Below, piece by piece: positions 31,687 through 39,264 of a DNA stretch of 64,000 nt; the first letter of the stretch is position 1; the number at the start of each line of letters is the position of its first letter. The translations under genes were made by a program, and so were the position numbers. The notes under the pieces were generated by a model. That model was not told the origin of the DNA and made no database searches. It was given only the letters and a program-made list of their open reading frames with translations. The DNA is from Marinobacter mangrovi (GTDB lineage Bacteria > Pseudomonadota > Gammaproteobacteria > Pseudomonadales > Oleiphilaceae), in NCBI RefSeq assembly GCF_016798325.1, contig NZ_JAERVO010000002.1, positions 248,001 through 312,000 on the forward strand. Reading direction: 5' to 3'.

Positions 31687-31845
31687 CTATTGGATGGCCG
31701 CCAGGTAATCGTCCATTTCCTGTTCGCTGGCGAATATGTTGAGGGCGGCGTCGAGTTCCGGTGCGGTCTGGCTGTCAAGCGAACCGGCCAGGGACACCTT
31801 CAGCGCAGTGGTGCCGGACGATCGGATATCGATTGACAGAGTTAC
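31687..31845 (-). pseudogene. Internally deleted STAS (anti-anti-sigma factor-like) gene
   Basis: On the minus strand, 52 codons from GTA (31845) to TAG (31687) encode a STAS N-terminal portion (VTLSIDIRSSGTTALKVSL and AGSLDSQTAPELDAAL), then jump to a STAS-like C-terminal end (IFASEQEMDDYLAAI). Full STAS proteins have about 100 residues, so some 50-60 internal residues, including the Ser that is normally phosphorylated, are missing. The position where the start codon should be is GTA, not GTG. The gene would start just after the ATPase gene at 31850, the usual order in partner-switching operons. Confidence rests on translation and context. Confidence 0.6.
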
Positions 31846-31849
31846 GGCG

Positions 31850-32284
31850 TTATCCCTTTCTGGGACGGGGATTGAAGTAACGGGTCAGTTCAAGCACGTT
31901 GTGTTGATCGGCGCGCCGGTAGTGTTGCTCGTCCGTCAGTTCGCGCATCAGCAAGAGCCCCGGACCACCGACCGGACGTTCCTCAAAGGGGCCAAAGCCC
32001 GTTTCCAGAGGTGAGGACAGGGGGTCGAACGGTTCGCCGTTATCAATGAAACGCAGTACCACGTGGCCCGGCTCAATTTCCAGTTCCACGGACAGCTTGA
32101 CGCGCTGGTTATCCGCGTTGCCATGGTCGAGGACATTCGCCACCTGTTCGTCCAACACCACCTTCAGTTCAGCGCTGACCGTCTCGTCGGCGCCGGCTTC
32201 GGCAAAGTGGCCGTCCAGCCAGGCCAGGGCATTGGGCAGCTCAAGGCTGTTGGTCAGTTGCAGGCTCAGGGTTGTCGTCGTCAT
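31850..32284 (-). CDS. ATP-binding anti-sigma regulatory factor (RsbW/SpoIIAB-like kinase)
   Basis: 144 residues of the HATPase_c fold: helix N-box VVLDEQVANVLDHGN, then the D-x-G-x-P/F motif FIDNGEPFDPL and a G-rich lid GGPGLLLMREL. These serine kinases phosphorylate an anti-sigma antagonist (STAS) and bind a sigma factor or another target. Its start overlaps the stop of the PP2C remnant by 4 nt (ATGA), as in an intact rsb-like operon. Its partners on both sides are damaged, so the gene may be a leftover or may have been rewired to a distant partner. Confidence 0.82.
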   Translation of the reverse strand: MTTTTLSLQLTNSLELPNALAWLDGHFAEAGADETVSAELKVVLDEQVANVLDHGNADNQRVKLSVELEIEPGHVVLRFIDNGEPFDPLSSPLETGFGPFEERPVGGPGLLLMRELTDEQHYRRADQHNVLELTRYFNPRPRKG

Positions 32285-32650
32285 GTGCGCTTGAGGGTCA
32301 GTACGGTCATGTCATCGGACTGCGGAGCATCGCCGGCGAATTCGGCGACCGCCTCAAGGCGTGTTGCCATGAGTGCCGTATCCGCATGTGGGGCGGAATC
32401 GGCGACAGTGAGCAGGCGGTCCTCGCCGAATTCATCATGATTCCCTTTGAAAGCTTCCGTCACCCATCAGTGTAGTGGATCAATGCCGATCCGGCATCCA
32501 GATGTAATGGCGTAGCGGGGCGTTATGGCCGGCCGACGCCATTTCGATTTCGCCGGATCGGGTGTCGATCACCAGGCACAGCAGGGTCACGAACATGCAG
32601 CTGTCTTTGTCCTGGTTCTGCCCGCCCATCAGGCGGGCACCGGTCCGCCT
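32281..32650 (-). pseudogene. Remnant of an RsbU/SpoIIE-type PP2C phosphatase
   Basis: Minus strand. An upstream fragment reads MFVTLLCLVIDTRSGEI, then EMASAGHNAPLRHY, typical of PP2C phosphatase strands, and breaks at a TGA near 32496. Soon after comes an IHYTDG segment in a different frame. One missing base after GG (about 32464-32466) then joins it to VTEAF, which continues in the third segment (GTG at 32463 to 32281) ending DAPQSDDMTVLTLKRT, the PP2C C-terminus. The 5' half of the gene is absent; the 3' end of the VanZ gene abuts at 32650. So there are three lesions: a 5' truncation, an internal deletion and a frameshift. Confidence 0.75.
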
Positions 32651-33585
32651 CAGTCGAGGGCGAGGCGGACGATGTAGATGCTGCGCGGCTGTTTGAGGTG
32701 GGTGGTGAAAATGACCAGTCGGCGGATTTCGTCCATGTCCATGGTGCGTGTCTTGGGCGCATTCCGGATGTCCGACATGGGAATGTGGAAGCGATTGAGG
32801 CCGGGTTTGACGTGCAGGCGCTTGTTGAAACGGTCGCTGTAGACCCCGTGGCCACGGTCGTGGACGATGTCGTTGACGCGAATGGTCATGTCCAGCGGCG
32901 TGCTGTCCGGGTTATACAGCACCACATCCAGCGCCTCATAACCGCGCCAGTCCTCCGGCAGGTTGTCCAGCGAGGCGCCGGAGTAGAGATTGATGCCCAG
33001 CAGATCCATGCGCAGGCTGTGATGGAAGCCATCGACATCGCTGGCGTTGTCCTTCGTTCGATGAACGCGACCGCGCCAGTAGTGCAGGGGATGGGGATCA
33101 TCGAAGTTGTACAGGGTCGGGAGCTGGTTGGCGATCCGGTACTGTTGCTCTGCCACCGCGGCCACGGTCTGGAGCTCCATCATCAGCAGTACGACGGCCG
33201 TGAGACGCAGCACCCAGTTGAGGGCCCGGCGCCAGGTAATGGCCGGTGGGCGATAGCCCCAGGCCAACACCAGCCAGGTGCCGATCAGGTTGCGGAAGAT
33301 GTCGTGCCAGTCGCTGTCCCGCCCGACATTGCCCTGGATCAGTTCAATGATGACGCCGACGCCGGTCACGAACGCCGTACAGGCCAGCCACAGCCAGACG
33401 CCACTAAGCCAGCGGCGTGGGCGCACGGCCAGCGTGAACAGGGTGAAGAAGATGATATGGCCGAGGTTCCAGGCCGCCTTGAACAGCGGACCGGAAGACC
33501 AGTCGGGGCCTCCCACGAAAAAGAACGGCAGGAGGACGAGTGCGGCGACGGACGCCGGCCAGTGGTAATTGGAGCGGCTTAACAT
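32650..33585 (-). CDS. VanZ-like membrane protein with C-terminal beta-domain
   Basis: 311 residues from ATG 33585. The first half has 4-5 membrane helices with VanZ-like motifs: AWNLGHIIFFTLFTLAV early and VIIELIQGNVGRDSDWHDIFRNLIGTWL after. The second half (from about residue 160) is extracytoplasmic and resembles a galactose-binding or carbohydrate-binding jelly-roll (HPLHYWRGRVHRT, LYNPDSTPLDMTIRVND). VanZ proteins range from teicoplanin resistance to unknown functions. The start lacks a clear ribosome site. The 3' end joins a broken phosphatase gene and a chemoreceptor tail lies 5', so the gene sits inside an eroded stretch but is itself complete. Confidence 0.72.
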   Translation of the reverse strand: MLSRSNYHWPASVAALVLLPFFFVGGPDWSSGPLFKAAWNLGHIIFFTLFTLAVRPRRWLSGVWLWLACTAFVTGVGVIIELIQGNVGRDSDWHDIFRNLIGTWLVLAWGYRPPAITWRRALNWVLRLTAVVLLMMELQTVAAVAEQQYRIANQLPTLYNFDDPHPLHYWRGRVHRTKDNASDVDGFHHSLRMDLLGINLYSGASLDNLPEDWRGYEALDVVLYNPDSTPLDMTIRVNDIVHDRGHGVYSDRFNKRLHVKPGLNRFHIPMSDIRNAPKTRTMDMDEIRRLVIFTTHLKQPRSIYIVRLALD

Positions 33586-33631
33586 GGAATGCGATCGTAC
33601 TGTAAAGCGGGGCCCGCTGTCCCGTACCTGT

Positions 33632-33733
33632 CTAAACTTTAAATTGCCCGACAAGCGGGCGCAGGGTGTTGTCCGACCGCGCCAGCACCTGGCTGGTTTC
33701 GTTCGCCTGGGTTACGCCGTGAATGACGCCGAC
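33632..33733 (-). pseudogene. Probable methyl-accepting chemotaxis protein C-terminal remnant
   Basis: 33 codons on the minus strand ending in TAG at 33632 read GVTQANETSQVLARSDNTLR then PLVGQFKV at the stop. A final helix ending in L-V-x-x-F-K/R-V is the usual end of chemoreceptor signalling domains. No start codon or upstream receptor sequence remains. A short tail, so the assignment is tentative. Confidence 0.45.
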
Positions 33734-33738
33734 AGGGC

Positions 33739-33752
33739 TTGATCCGGATCAA
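33739..33752. promoter_or_regulatory. Perfect FNR/Anr box
   Basis: TTGATCCGGATCAA exactly matches the FNR/Anr consensus TTGAT-N4-ATCAA and is fully palindromic. Centre at 33745.5: about 203 nt before the cfa ATG and 160 nt before the VanZ ATG on the other strand. It could activate or repress either; its target is not determined. Confidence 0.6.
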
Positions 33753-33948
33753 CTAACAGCCTTTTACAGGGCCATTTCATCACGCCCGGGGCCACTCAAG
33801 GGCCCGATGAACATGATATGTTGATCCATATAGCCACAAACTGACTGAGTGATAAAAACGATCTAATTCTGAATCCCGATAGCGGGACGTTACTTTCAAG
33901 GGGGTATTTCGACGAGTCGTCCGACATCAGTAGCAGGAGTGACGCGTT

Positions 33949-35103
33949 ATGGATAGGGCTACCCAGCCAAAGTCGCCGTACCTGTCCGAGAACAAGTCCG
34001 TTCATCGCCTGATGGTGGATCTGATGGCGCAGGCGGGCATCGAGATTGGCGGTGAGCAGCCCTGGGACATGCAGCTCAATGCAGAAGGTGTCCCTGAGCG
34101 GGTATTTGCCCGAGGCAGCCTCGGTCTCGGCGAAAGCTACATGGATGGCGAGTGGGACGTCGAACAACTCGACGAATTCTTCCACCGGGTGGTGCGGGCC
34201 CACCTTGAAGAGAAAGTCCGTCCTTCCACTGCCATCTGGCAGGCCCTCAAAAGCCGGCTGGTCAATCGCCAGACGCGGCGCCGGGCGCGCCAGGTGGGCG
34301 AACAGCATTACGACCTGGGTAACGACTTCTACGAGGCGATGTTGGATCGTCGTATGACGTATACCTGTGGCTACTGGAAAGACGCCACCACCCTGGATGA
34401 CGCGCAGGAAGCCAAGCTCGACCTGATCTGCCGCAAACTCCAGCTGGAGCCCGGCATGCGCGTGCTGGACATCGGCTGCGGTTGGGGAAGCTTCATGGCC
34501 TATGCCGCTGAACACTACGGGGTGGAATGCGTTGGCCTTACCATCTCTGAGGAGCAGGTGCACTGGGCCAGGCAGCACTACCCCGACTTGCCGCTGGAAT
34601 TCCGGTTGCAGGATTACCGCGAGGTCGACGAAACGTTTGACCGCGTAGTGAGTGTCGGCATGTTCGAGCACGTCGGCGACAAGAACTACCGCACCTTTAT
34701 GGAAGTGGCGCACCGCTGCCTGAAAGAGGGCGGTCTGTTCCTGCTACACACCATCGGCAAGAACGAACGCAAACCCTACTCGGACCCCTGGATCGACCGC
34801 TATATTTTCCCCAACGGCGAACTGCCGTCCGTTGGCCAGATCGGCGATGCAGCGGACAACCTGTTCGTGGTGGAGGATCTGCACAACTTTGGGCCCGACT
34901 ACGACCGTACCCTGATGGCCTGGTACGCCAATTTCGAGGCCGCCTGGCCACGGTTCGCCGACAAGCTGGGAGAGCGGTTCTACCGAATGTGGCGCTATTA
35001 CCTGATGTCCTGCGCCGGCATTTTCCGGGCCCGGGATATCCAGCTCTGGCAGTGGGTGTTGTCCAAAGGCGGCACCGCCGACGTTTTTCCGCGCTACAGC
35101 TGA
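33949..35103 (+). CDS. cfa: Cyclopropane-fatty-acyl-phospholipid synthase
   Basis: Transfers a methylene group from S-adenosylmethionine to unsaturated phospholipid acyl chains, a typical stationary-phase or acid-stress membrane change. 384 residues, like E. coli Cfa (382). Hallmarks: GLGESYMDGEWDVEQLDEFF near 62, the QHYDLGNDFYEAMLD substrate-binding stretch, YTCGYWKDATTLDDAQ, the SAM motif VLDIGCGWGSFMAYAAEHYG near 171, and MFEHVGDKNY. AGGAG lies upstream of the ATG. The 3' end overlaps the convergent transpeptidase gene by 10 nt. Confidence 0.95.
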   Translation: MDRATQPKSPYLSENKSVHRLMVDLMAQAGIEIGGEQPWDMQLNAEGVPERVFARGSLGLGESYMDGEWDVEQLDEFFHRVVRAHLEEKVRPSTAIWQALKSRLVNRQTRRRARQVGEQHYDLGNDFYEAMLDRRMTYTCGYWKDATTLDDAQEAKLDLICRKLQLEPGMRVLDIGCGWGSFMAYAAEHYGVECVGLTISEEQVHWARQHYPDLPLEFRLQDYREVDETFDRVVSVGMFEHVGDKNYRTFMEVAHRCLKEGGLFLLHTIGKNERKPYSDPWIDRYIFPNGELPSVGQIGDAADNLFVVEDLHNFGPDYDRTLMAWYANFEAAWPRFADKLGERFYRMWRYYLMSCAGIFRARDIQLWQWVLSKGGTADVFPRYS

Positions 35104-36671
35104 CGTCGCTCCGTGCCCAGCAGTGCCAACAGAGGACGGTCACTGCCGTACACATCCGGTCGGTAGGTGATCTGCCCGTTAGCGTCCGCCTCGGCGGTCC
35201 AGTAGGCCATCAGGATATAGACGCCGTGGGGCAGGTGGACGTTGTGGGATTCGCCGGAGGCCAGCGCGGCGTTGAATGCTTCCTTGAGCATGGGGCTGGC
35301 ATCCCGGAACAGCAGGTGAGTCAGCGTCATCGCGCCCTGGACCCGCACGCAGCCGGAACTGTAGAAACGGTTCGGTGAATTGAACAGGCCGGCGGCGGGC
35401 GTATCGTGCAGGTACACCGCATACGGATTGGAGAAGCGAATCACCACCCGGCCCAGCGCGTTTCCTGGCCCTGGATCCTGGCGGAAAGTCAGGTATCGCG
35501 GGTCGCTCCAGTCCACCTCATCCTGCTGCCATTCCTGACCCGAGCGGTCGAAAATGCGGATGTGGCGATCGCTGAGATAGGATGGATCGCGTCGGATGGC
35601 GGGCAGGGCATCCTTCAGGAAAATGCTGCGGGGCATGGTCCAGTGCGGATTGACGGTGACATGGGTGATCACGGATTTCAGCTCCGGCGTGGCCCGCTTC
35701 GGGCGCCCGACCTGGGCCTTGCCGGACCAGACCCGCTCGCCGTCCTGGTAGAAATCGATCCGGGCGGCGGCGATGTCCACCAGCAGCAGTGTCTTTTCCA
35801 TATCCTGCGCCAGCCAGCGCAAACGCTCCAGGTTGGCCCGGATCTGCTCCAGCCGCTCCTGCGGGCTGACGTTCAGCTGCTGCAGCGTCCGCGGACCGAT
35901 TTTGCCATCCACGGCCAGGCTGTGACGGGCCTGGAAGTGTTCCACCGCCAGCGCCAGTTCGTCGTCGAAGACCCGGCTCATGACATCCGGTCGCGGTGGT
36001 AACGGCAGGTAGCCCTGGGTCAGCAGCCGTCGACGCACCAGCGCAACGCGCTCGTCGTAGTCGCCGTGCTCCAGGGTTGGCCCTTCCGGAAGCTGGACCC
36101 AGTGATCCGGCAGGGTTTTGCGGGCCTGGGCATAGCCCTTGCGCAGGTTGCGATAACGTTCGGTATGGGGGCGGGCGTTGGCAAAGGCGCCGCCCATATC
36201 GTGCAGGCCTGATACCGCCTGATCCACCAGGGCAGCCGGGTCGTCATTCCGGGCGACGTTGGGGGAATACCAGATCGGCGGCGGTTGCTTCTGGAAAGCC
36301 CTGCCGTAGCGCAGATCCGACAGGGCGCGCAGGTAGGCATCCGTCGCCAGGCGCTTGTCGCAGTCCGGCAACTCGCCCCAGGTGGTCAGGTGATCCAGCG
36401 CCTTCTGCAGCTCCGGTGCCCAATAGTCCGCCGGCACCAGACCGTCGTCCGAGAGCGTGTTCAGTTGAGCCAGGAGGCTGCGCAGTTGGGCCGGATCGGT
36501 CCAGAGTGTGTGGTGATCGGTTTGTGCCGCGAAGCGGGCCATGGCTTCCAGATGGAAGTCCGACGTGTCCGGAAGGGGCTCGCACTGGTCGGGATTAAGG
36601 CGATGTAATGCCAGGGCCTGGGTGGCAAAAAGGCAGAGGCAAAAGGCAGTTACAACGTATCGCGTCTGCAT
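35094..36671 (-). CDS. L,D-transpeptidase, YcbB/LdtD family, second copy
   Basis: 525 residues from ATG 36671, which places a signal peptide (VTAFCLCLFATQALALHR) at the N-terminus; a longer start at 36716 would add a 15-residue basic leader. Domains: scaffold, a PG-binding_1-like region (LALAVEHFQARHSLAVDGKI), and YkuD with HDTPAAG and the catalytic FYSSGCVR motif (Cys near 441). Related in layout to the enzyme at 597-2252 but clearly diverged, so the two are paralogues. Just upstream and divergent lies a third L,D-transpeptidase-like gene. Expected role: 3-3 cross-linking of murein. Confidence 0.86.
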   Translation of the reverse strand: MQTRYVVTAFCLCLFATQALALHRLNPDQCEPLPDTSDFHLEAMARFAAQTDHHTLWTDPAQLRSLLAQLNTLSDDGLVPADYWAPELQKALDHLTTWGELPDCDKRLATDAYLRALSDLRYGRAFQKQPPPIWYSPNVARNDDPAALVDQAVSGLHDMGGAFANARPHTERYRNLRKGYAQARKTLPDHWVQLPEGPTLEHGDYDERVALVRRRLLTQGYLPLPPRPDVMSRVFDDELALAVEHFQARHSLAVDGKIGPRTLQQLNVSPQERLEQIRANLERLRWLAQDMEKTLLLVDIAAARIDFYQDGERVWSGKAQVGRPKRATPELKSVITHVTVNPHWTMPRSIFLKDALPAIRRDPSYLSDRHIRIFDRSGQEWQQDEVDWSDPRYLTFRQDPGPGNALGRVVIRFSNPYAVYLHDTPAAGLFNSPNRFYSSGCVRVQGAMTLTHLLFRDASPMLKEAFNAALASGESHNVHLPHGVYILMAYWTAEADANGQITYRPDVYGSDRPLLALLGTERRQL

Positions 36672-36829
36672 CCGTACGTTCCGGAGTGTATGATTTTTGT
36701 ACAGCTGGATTTGCATCGCAGAAAACCTTGATAGAATGCCTCATCCTTTCGGGGCATCGCATGATTTCGGCTCCGGAAGCCGCCATTGGCGCAGCCCATG
36801 CGGATTCGAATGCACCCGAGGGGGAAACT

Positions 36830-37561
36830 ATGATCGACAGACGCTTACAACGCGTTCTGGCAGTCGTTCTGGGCGTACTGTTTTCAAACTGTCTGGCCTT
36901 ACAAAGCCACGCAGCGGCCTTTGACAAGGCCCTGTACAACAAACTCAGCGAGGCCGCTCCCAACCTGAGTCACAAGGTCCTGCAACGGGCGCTTCAGGCT
37001 TCCGAATGCGCGGTTAGCCACGGCATTCACGCGCCCAGGCGACTGGCTGTGATCGACTTCTCCCTGCCGTCCTCCACCAAGCGCCTCTGGTTGTTGGACC
37101 TGGAAACCGGGTCGCTGGTTCTCCGCGGACTGGTTGCCCACGGCAAGAATTCCGGAATGACCGACGCCACCACCTTCTCCAACGTCGAGGGCAGCTACCA
37201 GTCCAGCATCGGTCTGTTTCAGGCCGGTGAAACCTACCGCGGCCGCCACGGGTACGCACTACGCCTGGACGGTCTGGAAAAAGGCGTCAACGACCTGGCG
37301 CGGCAACGGGCCATCGTGATTCACGGCGCAGACTACGTGGCCCAGTCCTGGGTCCAGCGCTATGGCCGAATCGGCCGCAGCCATGGCTGCCCCGCGGTGA
37401 GCAACAAGGTGATCCGCGAGGTGGTGGACAATCTCAAGGGCGGTCAGTTGGTATTCACCTACTATCCCGACCAGCAATGGCTGCAATCGTCCAGCTACCT
37501 GCACTGTGGTGCCACCCGGATGGCCGGTGCCGACAGCCAGGGCGACGACGGCAATATCTGA
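36830..37561 (+). CDS. Murein L,D-transpeptidase catalytic domain protein (YkuD_2 type)
   Basis: 243 residues; GAGGGGG lies 6 nt before ATG 36830, whereas the frame open from 36608 has no such signal. Signal peptide VLAVVLGVLFSNCLALQSHA. The YkuD_2 domain includes LAVIDFSLPSSTKRLWLLDL, VAHGKNSGM, IHGADY and the catalytic RSHGCPAVS with Cys near 187. This group (PF13645) differs from LdtD; its members often lie next to other cell-wall genes. The divergent arrangement with the LdtD-like gene leaves about 160 nt for shared control. Confidence 0.87.
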   Translation: MIDRRLQRVLAVVLGVLFSNCLALQSHAAAFDKALYNKLSEAAPNLSHKVLQRALQASECAVSHGIHAPRRLAVIDFSLPSSTKRLWLLDLETGSLVLRGLVAHGKNSGMTDATTFSNVEGSYQSSIGLFQAGETYRGRHGYALRLDGLEKGVNDLARQRAIVIHGADYVAQSWVQRYGRIGRSHGCPAVSNKVIREVVDNLKGGQLVFTYYPDQQWLQSSSYLHCGATRMAGADSQGDDGNI

Positions 37562-37785
37562 TATGGGATGGCGGGTTGCTCCGGCGACCCGCACGACCCT
37601 GCGACCGTCTGCCTATTCCCTTCGCCGTGAATTCCTGAAATCCTCCTGTCTAAACCCCCGAACGGCCGTTTGCAGCCTCTCTCTCAACCATAGCCAATAC
37701 CGTCGGCCACTGGCCACGTTTGCAGTGCGTCATGCACATTAAATCTGCCCCGAGTGGGTTGGCCGACCCGATGAACAGGATGACC

Positions 37786-38259
37786 ATGAACGCATCGATA
37801 CCCGCCTTTCAGGACCAGATTCCGGACAACCACTGCTACGGCTGTGGCCCCCTCAATGACCAGGGGCTGCAGATCAAGAGCTGCTGGACCGGCCCGGATA
37901 CCGCCGAATGCCGCTTTACGCCCGCACCGCATCATTGCGCCGGGCCGACGCACTTCCTGAACGGCGGCATTATTTCCACCATCATCGACTGTCACTGTAT
38001 CTGTACTGCGATGGCCAAGGCGTATCAGGTGGCTGGCCGTCCGATCGGAGAAGGCGAGCGCCTGTGGTTTGCCACCGGCGACCTGCAGGTGCGATTCAAA
38101 CGCCCGGTGCCCATGGGGGAGGACATCCTGCTGGAGGCGACGGTGGAAGACGTCAGCGAGAAGAAGATTCGGGTGAGCTGCACGCTGATGGCCGGTGGCA
38201 AGGTGTGCGTCGAGAGCGATGTGCTGGCCGTGCGGGTGCCGGCGGGCTGGTTCGAGTAA
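37786..38259 (+). CDS. PaaI-family hotdog thioesterase
   Basis: 157 residues from ATG 37786, with AGGA 5 nt upstream. Hotdog features: HCYGCGPLNDQGLQI near the N-terminus, a central helix THFLNGGIISTIIDCHC with the catalytic-region residues, and LQVRFKRPVPMGEDILLEATVED. Enzymes of this type hydrolyse acyl-CoA thioesters; the acyl chain is unknown. The N-terminal Cys-rich stretch is common in the PaaI subgroup. In-frame ATGs at 37720, 37771 and 37780 exist but have weaker signals. Confidence 0.82.
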   Translation: MNASIPAFQDQIPDNHCYGCGPLNDQGLQIKSCWTGPDTAECRFTPAPHHCAGPTHFLNGGIISTIIDCHCICTAMAKAYQVAGRPIGEGERLWFATGDLQVRFKRPVPMGEDILLEATVEDVSEKKIRVSCTLMAGGKVCVESDVLAVRVPAGWFE

Positions 38260-38307
38260 ACGATCACTGGCGGGAAAGGGTTTCCCGCCGGCATGGATCC
38301 GGGCCGG

Positions 38308-39177
38308 TCAGGTTTTCAGGTAGCGTGACAGGTCCAGGTTGAAGTAGCGGTAGAGAACGCTTTTCTGTTCTTTCTCGGACTGGCGCCAGCCGTAGATCTC
38401 CGGCCGCTGGGTCTCGATGGCCAGGGTATCGAACACCAGCCAGTCGTACAGAGCCAGCGAGCCGCAGACGTTCCTGGCGGAATTGCGGCCGCGCGCATGG
38501 TGATGATGGTGCTGGGTGGGGAAGGTAATCACATGGGCCAGCGCCCACATGATTTTTCGTACCCAGGCCCACTTGTGGTTGTGGAAATACAGGTCGTAGT
38601 TCCACGCGGTGTGGGTGTGCGCGGCCCAAAGCCCCTTGATCGCGGTGCCCCAGAGGAAAACTTCCGTCAGCCCCAGGTACAGGCACAGCAGGCTGAACCA
38701 GTAGTTGGGCATGATCAGCCACCAGAGGAAACCGTTGGTGAACGTCTGGGTGGCGGTCAGTTTGCCGCGATCGTCGTCCCCGCTGAAATGGTGGGGGCGA
38801 TGGGAATGTTTGTACACCGCTTGCACCTTCTGGGCCCAGCGCCAGCGCGGTCGACGGCAATGAGCAAAGTAGTGGCCGGCGCCGTGGATAAACTCTTCCA
38901 GACAGAAATACACCACCAGGGTGATCCAGAAATGCTCGTGCTCCAGCCAGGCCAGTGAGCCCGCGCTGCCGGGCAGGGCCAGGGTCATCAGGTAGCCGAT
39001 CAGGAACAGCACCAGCGGACGCTGGATACCCACCATCATCGCGGTCGTCAGACCAGCAATCTTCCAGTCCCGGGCGGTGCGGGCGCCGTTGGCACTGCGT
39101 CCACTGAGCCGCTCGAACAGGGCAGACATCAGGACCAGGAAGAGGACGGACAGGCCGATGAGATTATTTTCGTTCAT
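38308..39177 (-). CDS. Fatty acid hydroxylase/desaturase-superfamily membrane protein
   Basis: 289 residues; GGAGAA lies 7 nt before ATG 39177. About four membrane helices frame three His clusters: FIHGAGHYFAHC, KHSHRPHHF and TQHHHHHARG near the C-terminus. This is the di-iron arrangement of the fatty acid hydroxylase superfamily (PF04116), which includes sterol desaturases and beta-carotene hydroxylases. The substrate cannot be fixed from sequence; membrane lipids or carotenoids are possible. A LysR regulator is divergent, 87 nt away, and probably controls it. Confidence 0.8.
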   Translation of the reverse strand: MNENNLIGLSVLFLVLMSALFERLSGRSANGARTARDWKIAGLTTAMMVGIQRPLVLFLIGYLMTLALPGSAGSLAWLEHEHFWITLVVYFCLEEFIHGAGHYFAHCRRPRWRWAQKVQAVYKHSHRPHHFSGDDDRGKLTATQTFTNGFLWWLIMPNYWFSLLCLYLGLTEVFLWGTAIKGLWAAHTHTAWNYDLYFHNHKWAWVRKIMWALAHVITFPTQHHHHHARGRNSARNVCGSLALYDWLVFDTLAIETQRPEIYGWRQSEKEQKSVLYRYFNLDLSRYLKT

Positions 39178-39264
39178 TGTTGTTCTCCGATAATTCACCT
39201 CAGGCCTCATCGTCGCCCGTTCCACTCTTTTTTGGCCAATCAATATCCTGTATATGTAATATCC

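Larger units (their letters stand above)
33586..33948. other. Intergenic region upstream of cfa
   Basis: About 360 nt between the VanZ start and cfa. It contains the chemoreceptor-tail remnant, a perfect FNR-type site at 33739-33752 and a small GGGCC/GGGCCC hairpin near 33790. No other gene was seen. Confidence 0.5.

Noticed and set aside
33796-34713. Minus-strand frame overlapping cfa
   Set aside because: Cfa on the plus strand has all SAM-binding and substrate motifs; the other frame has none.
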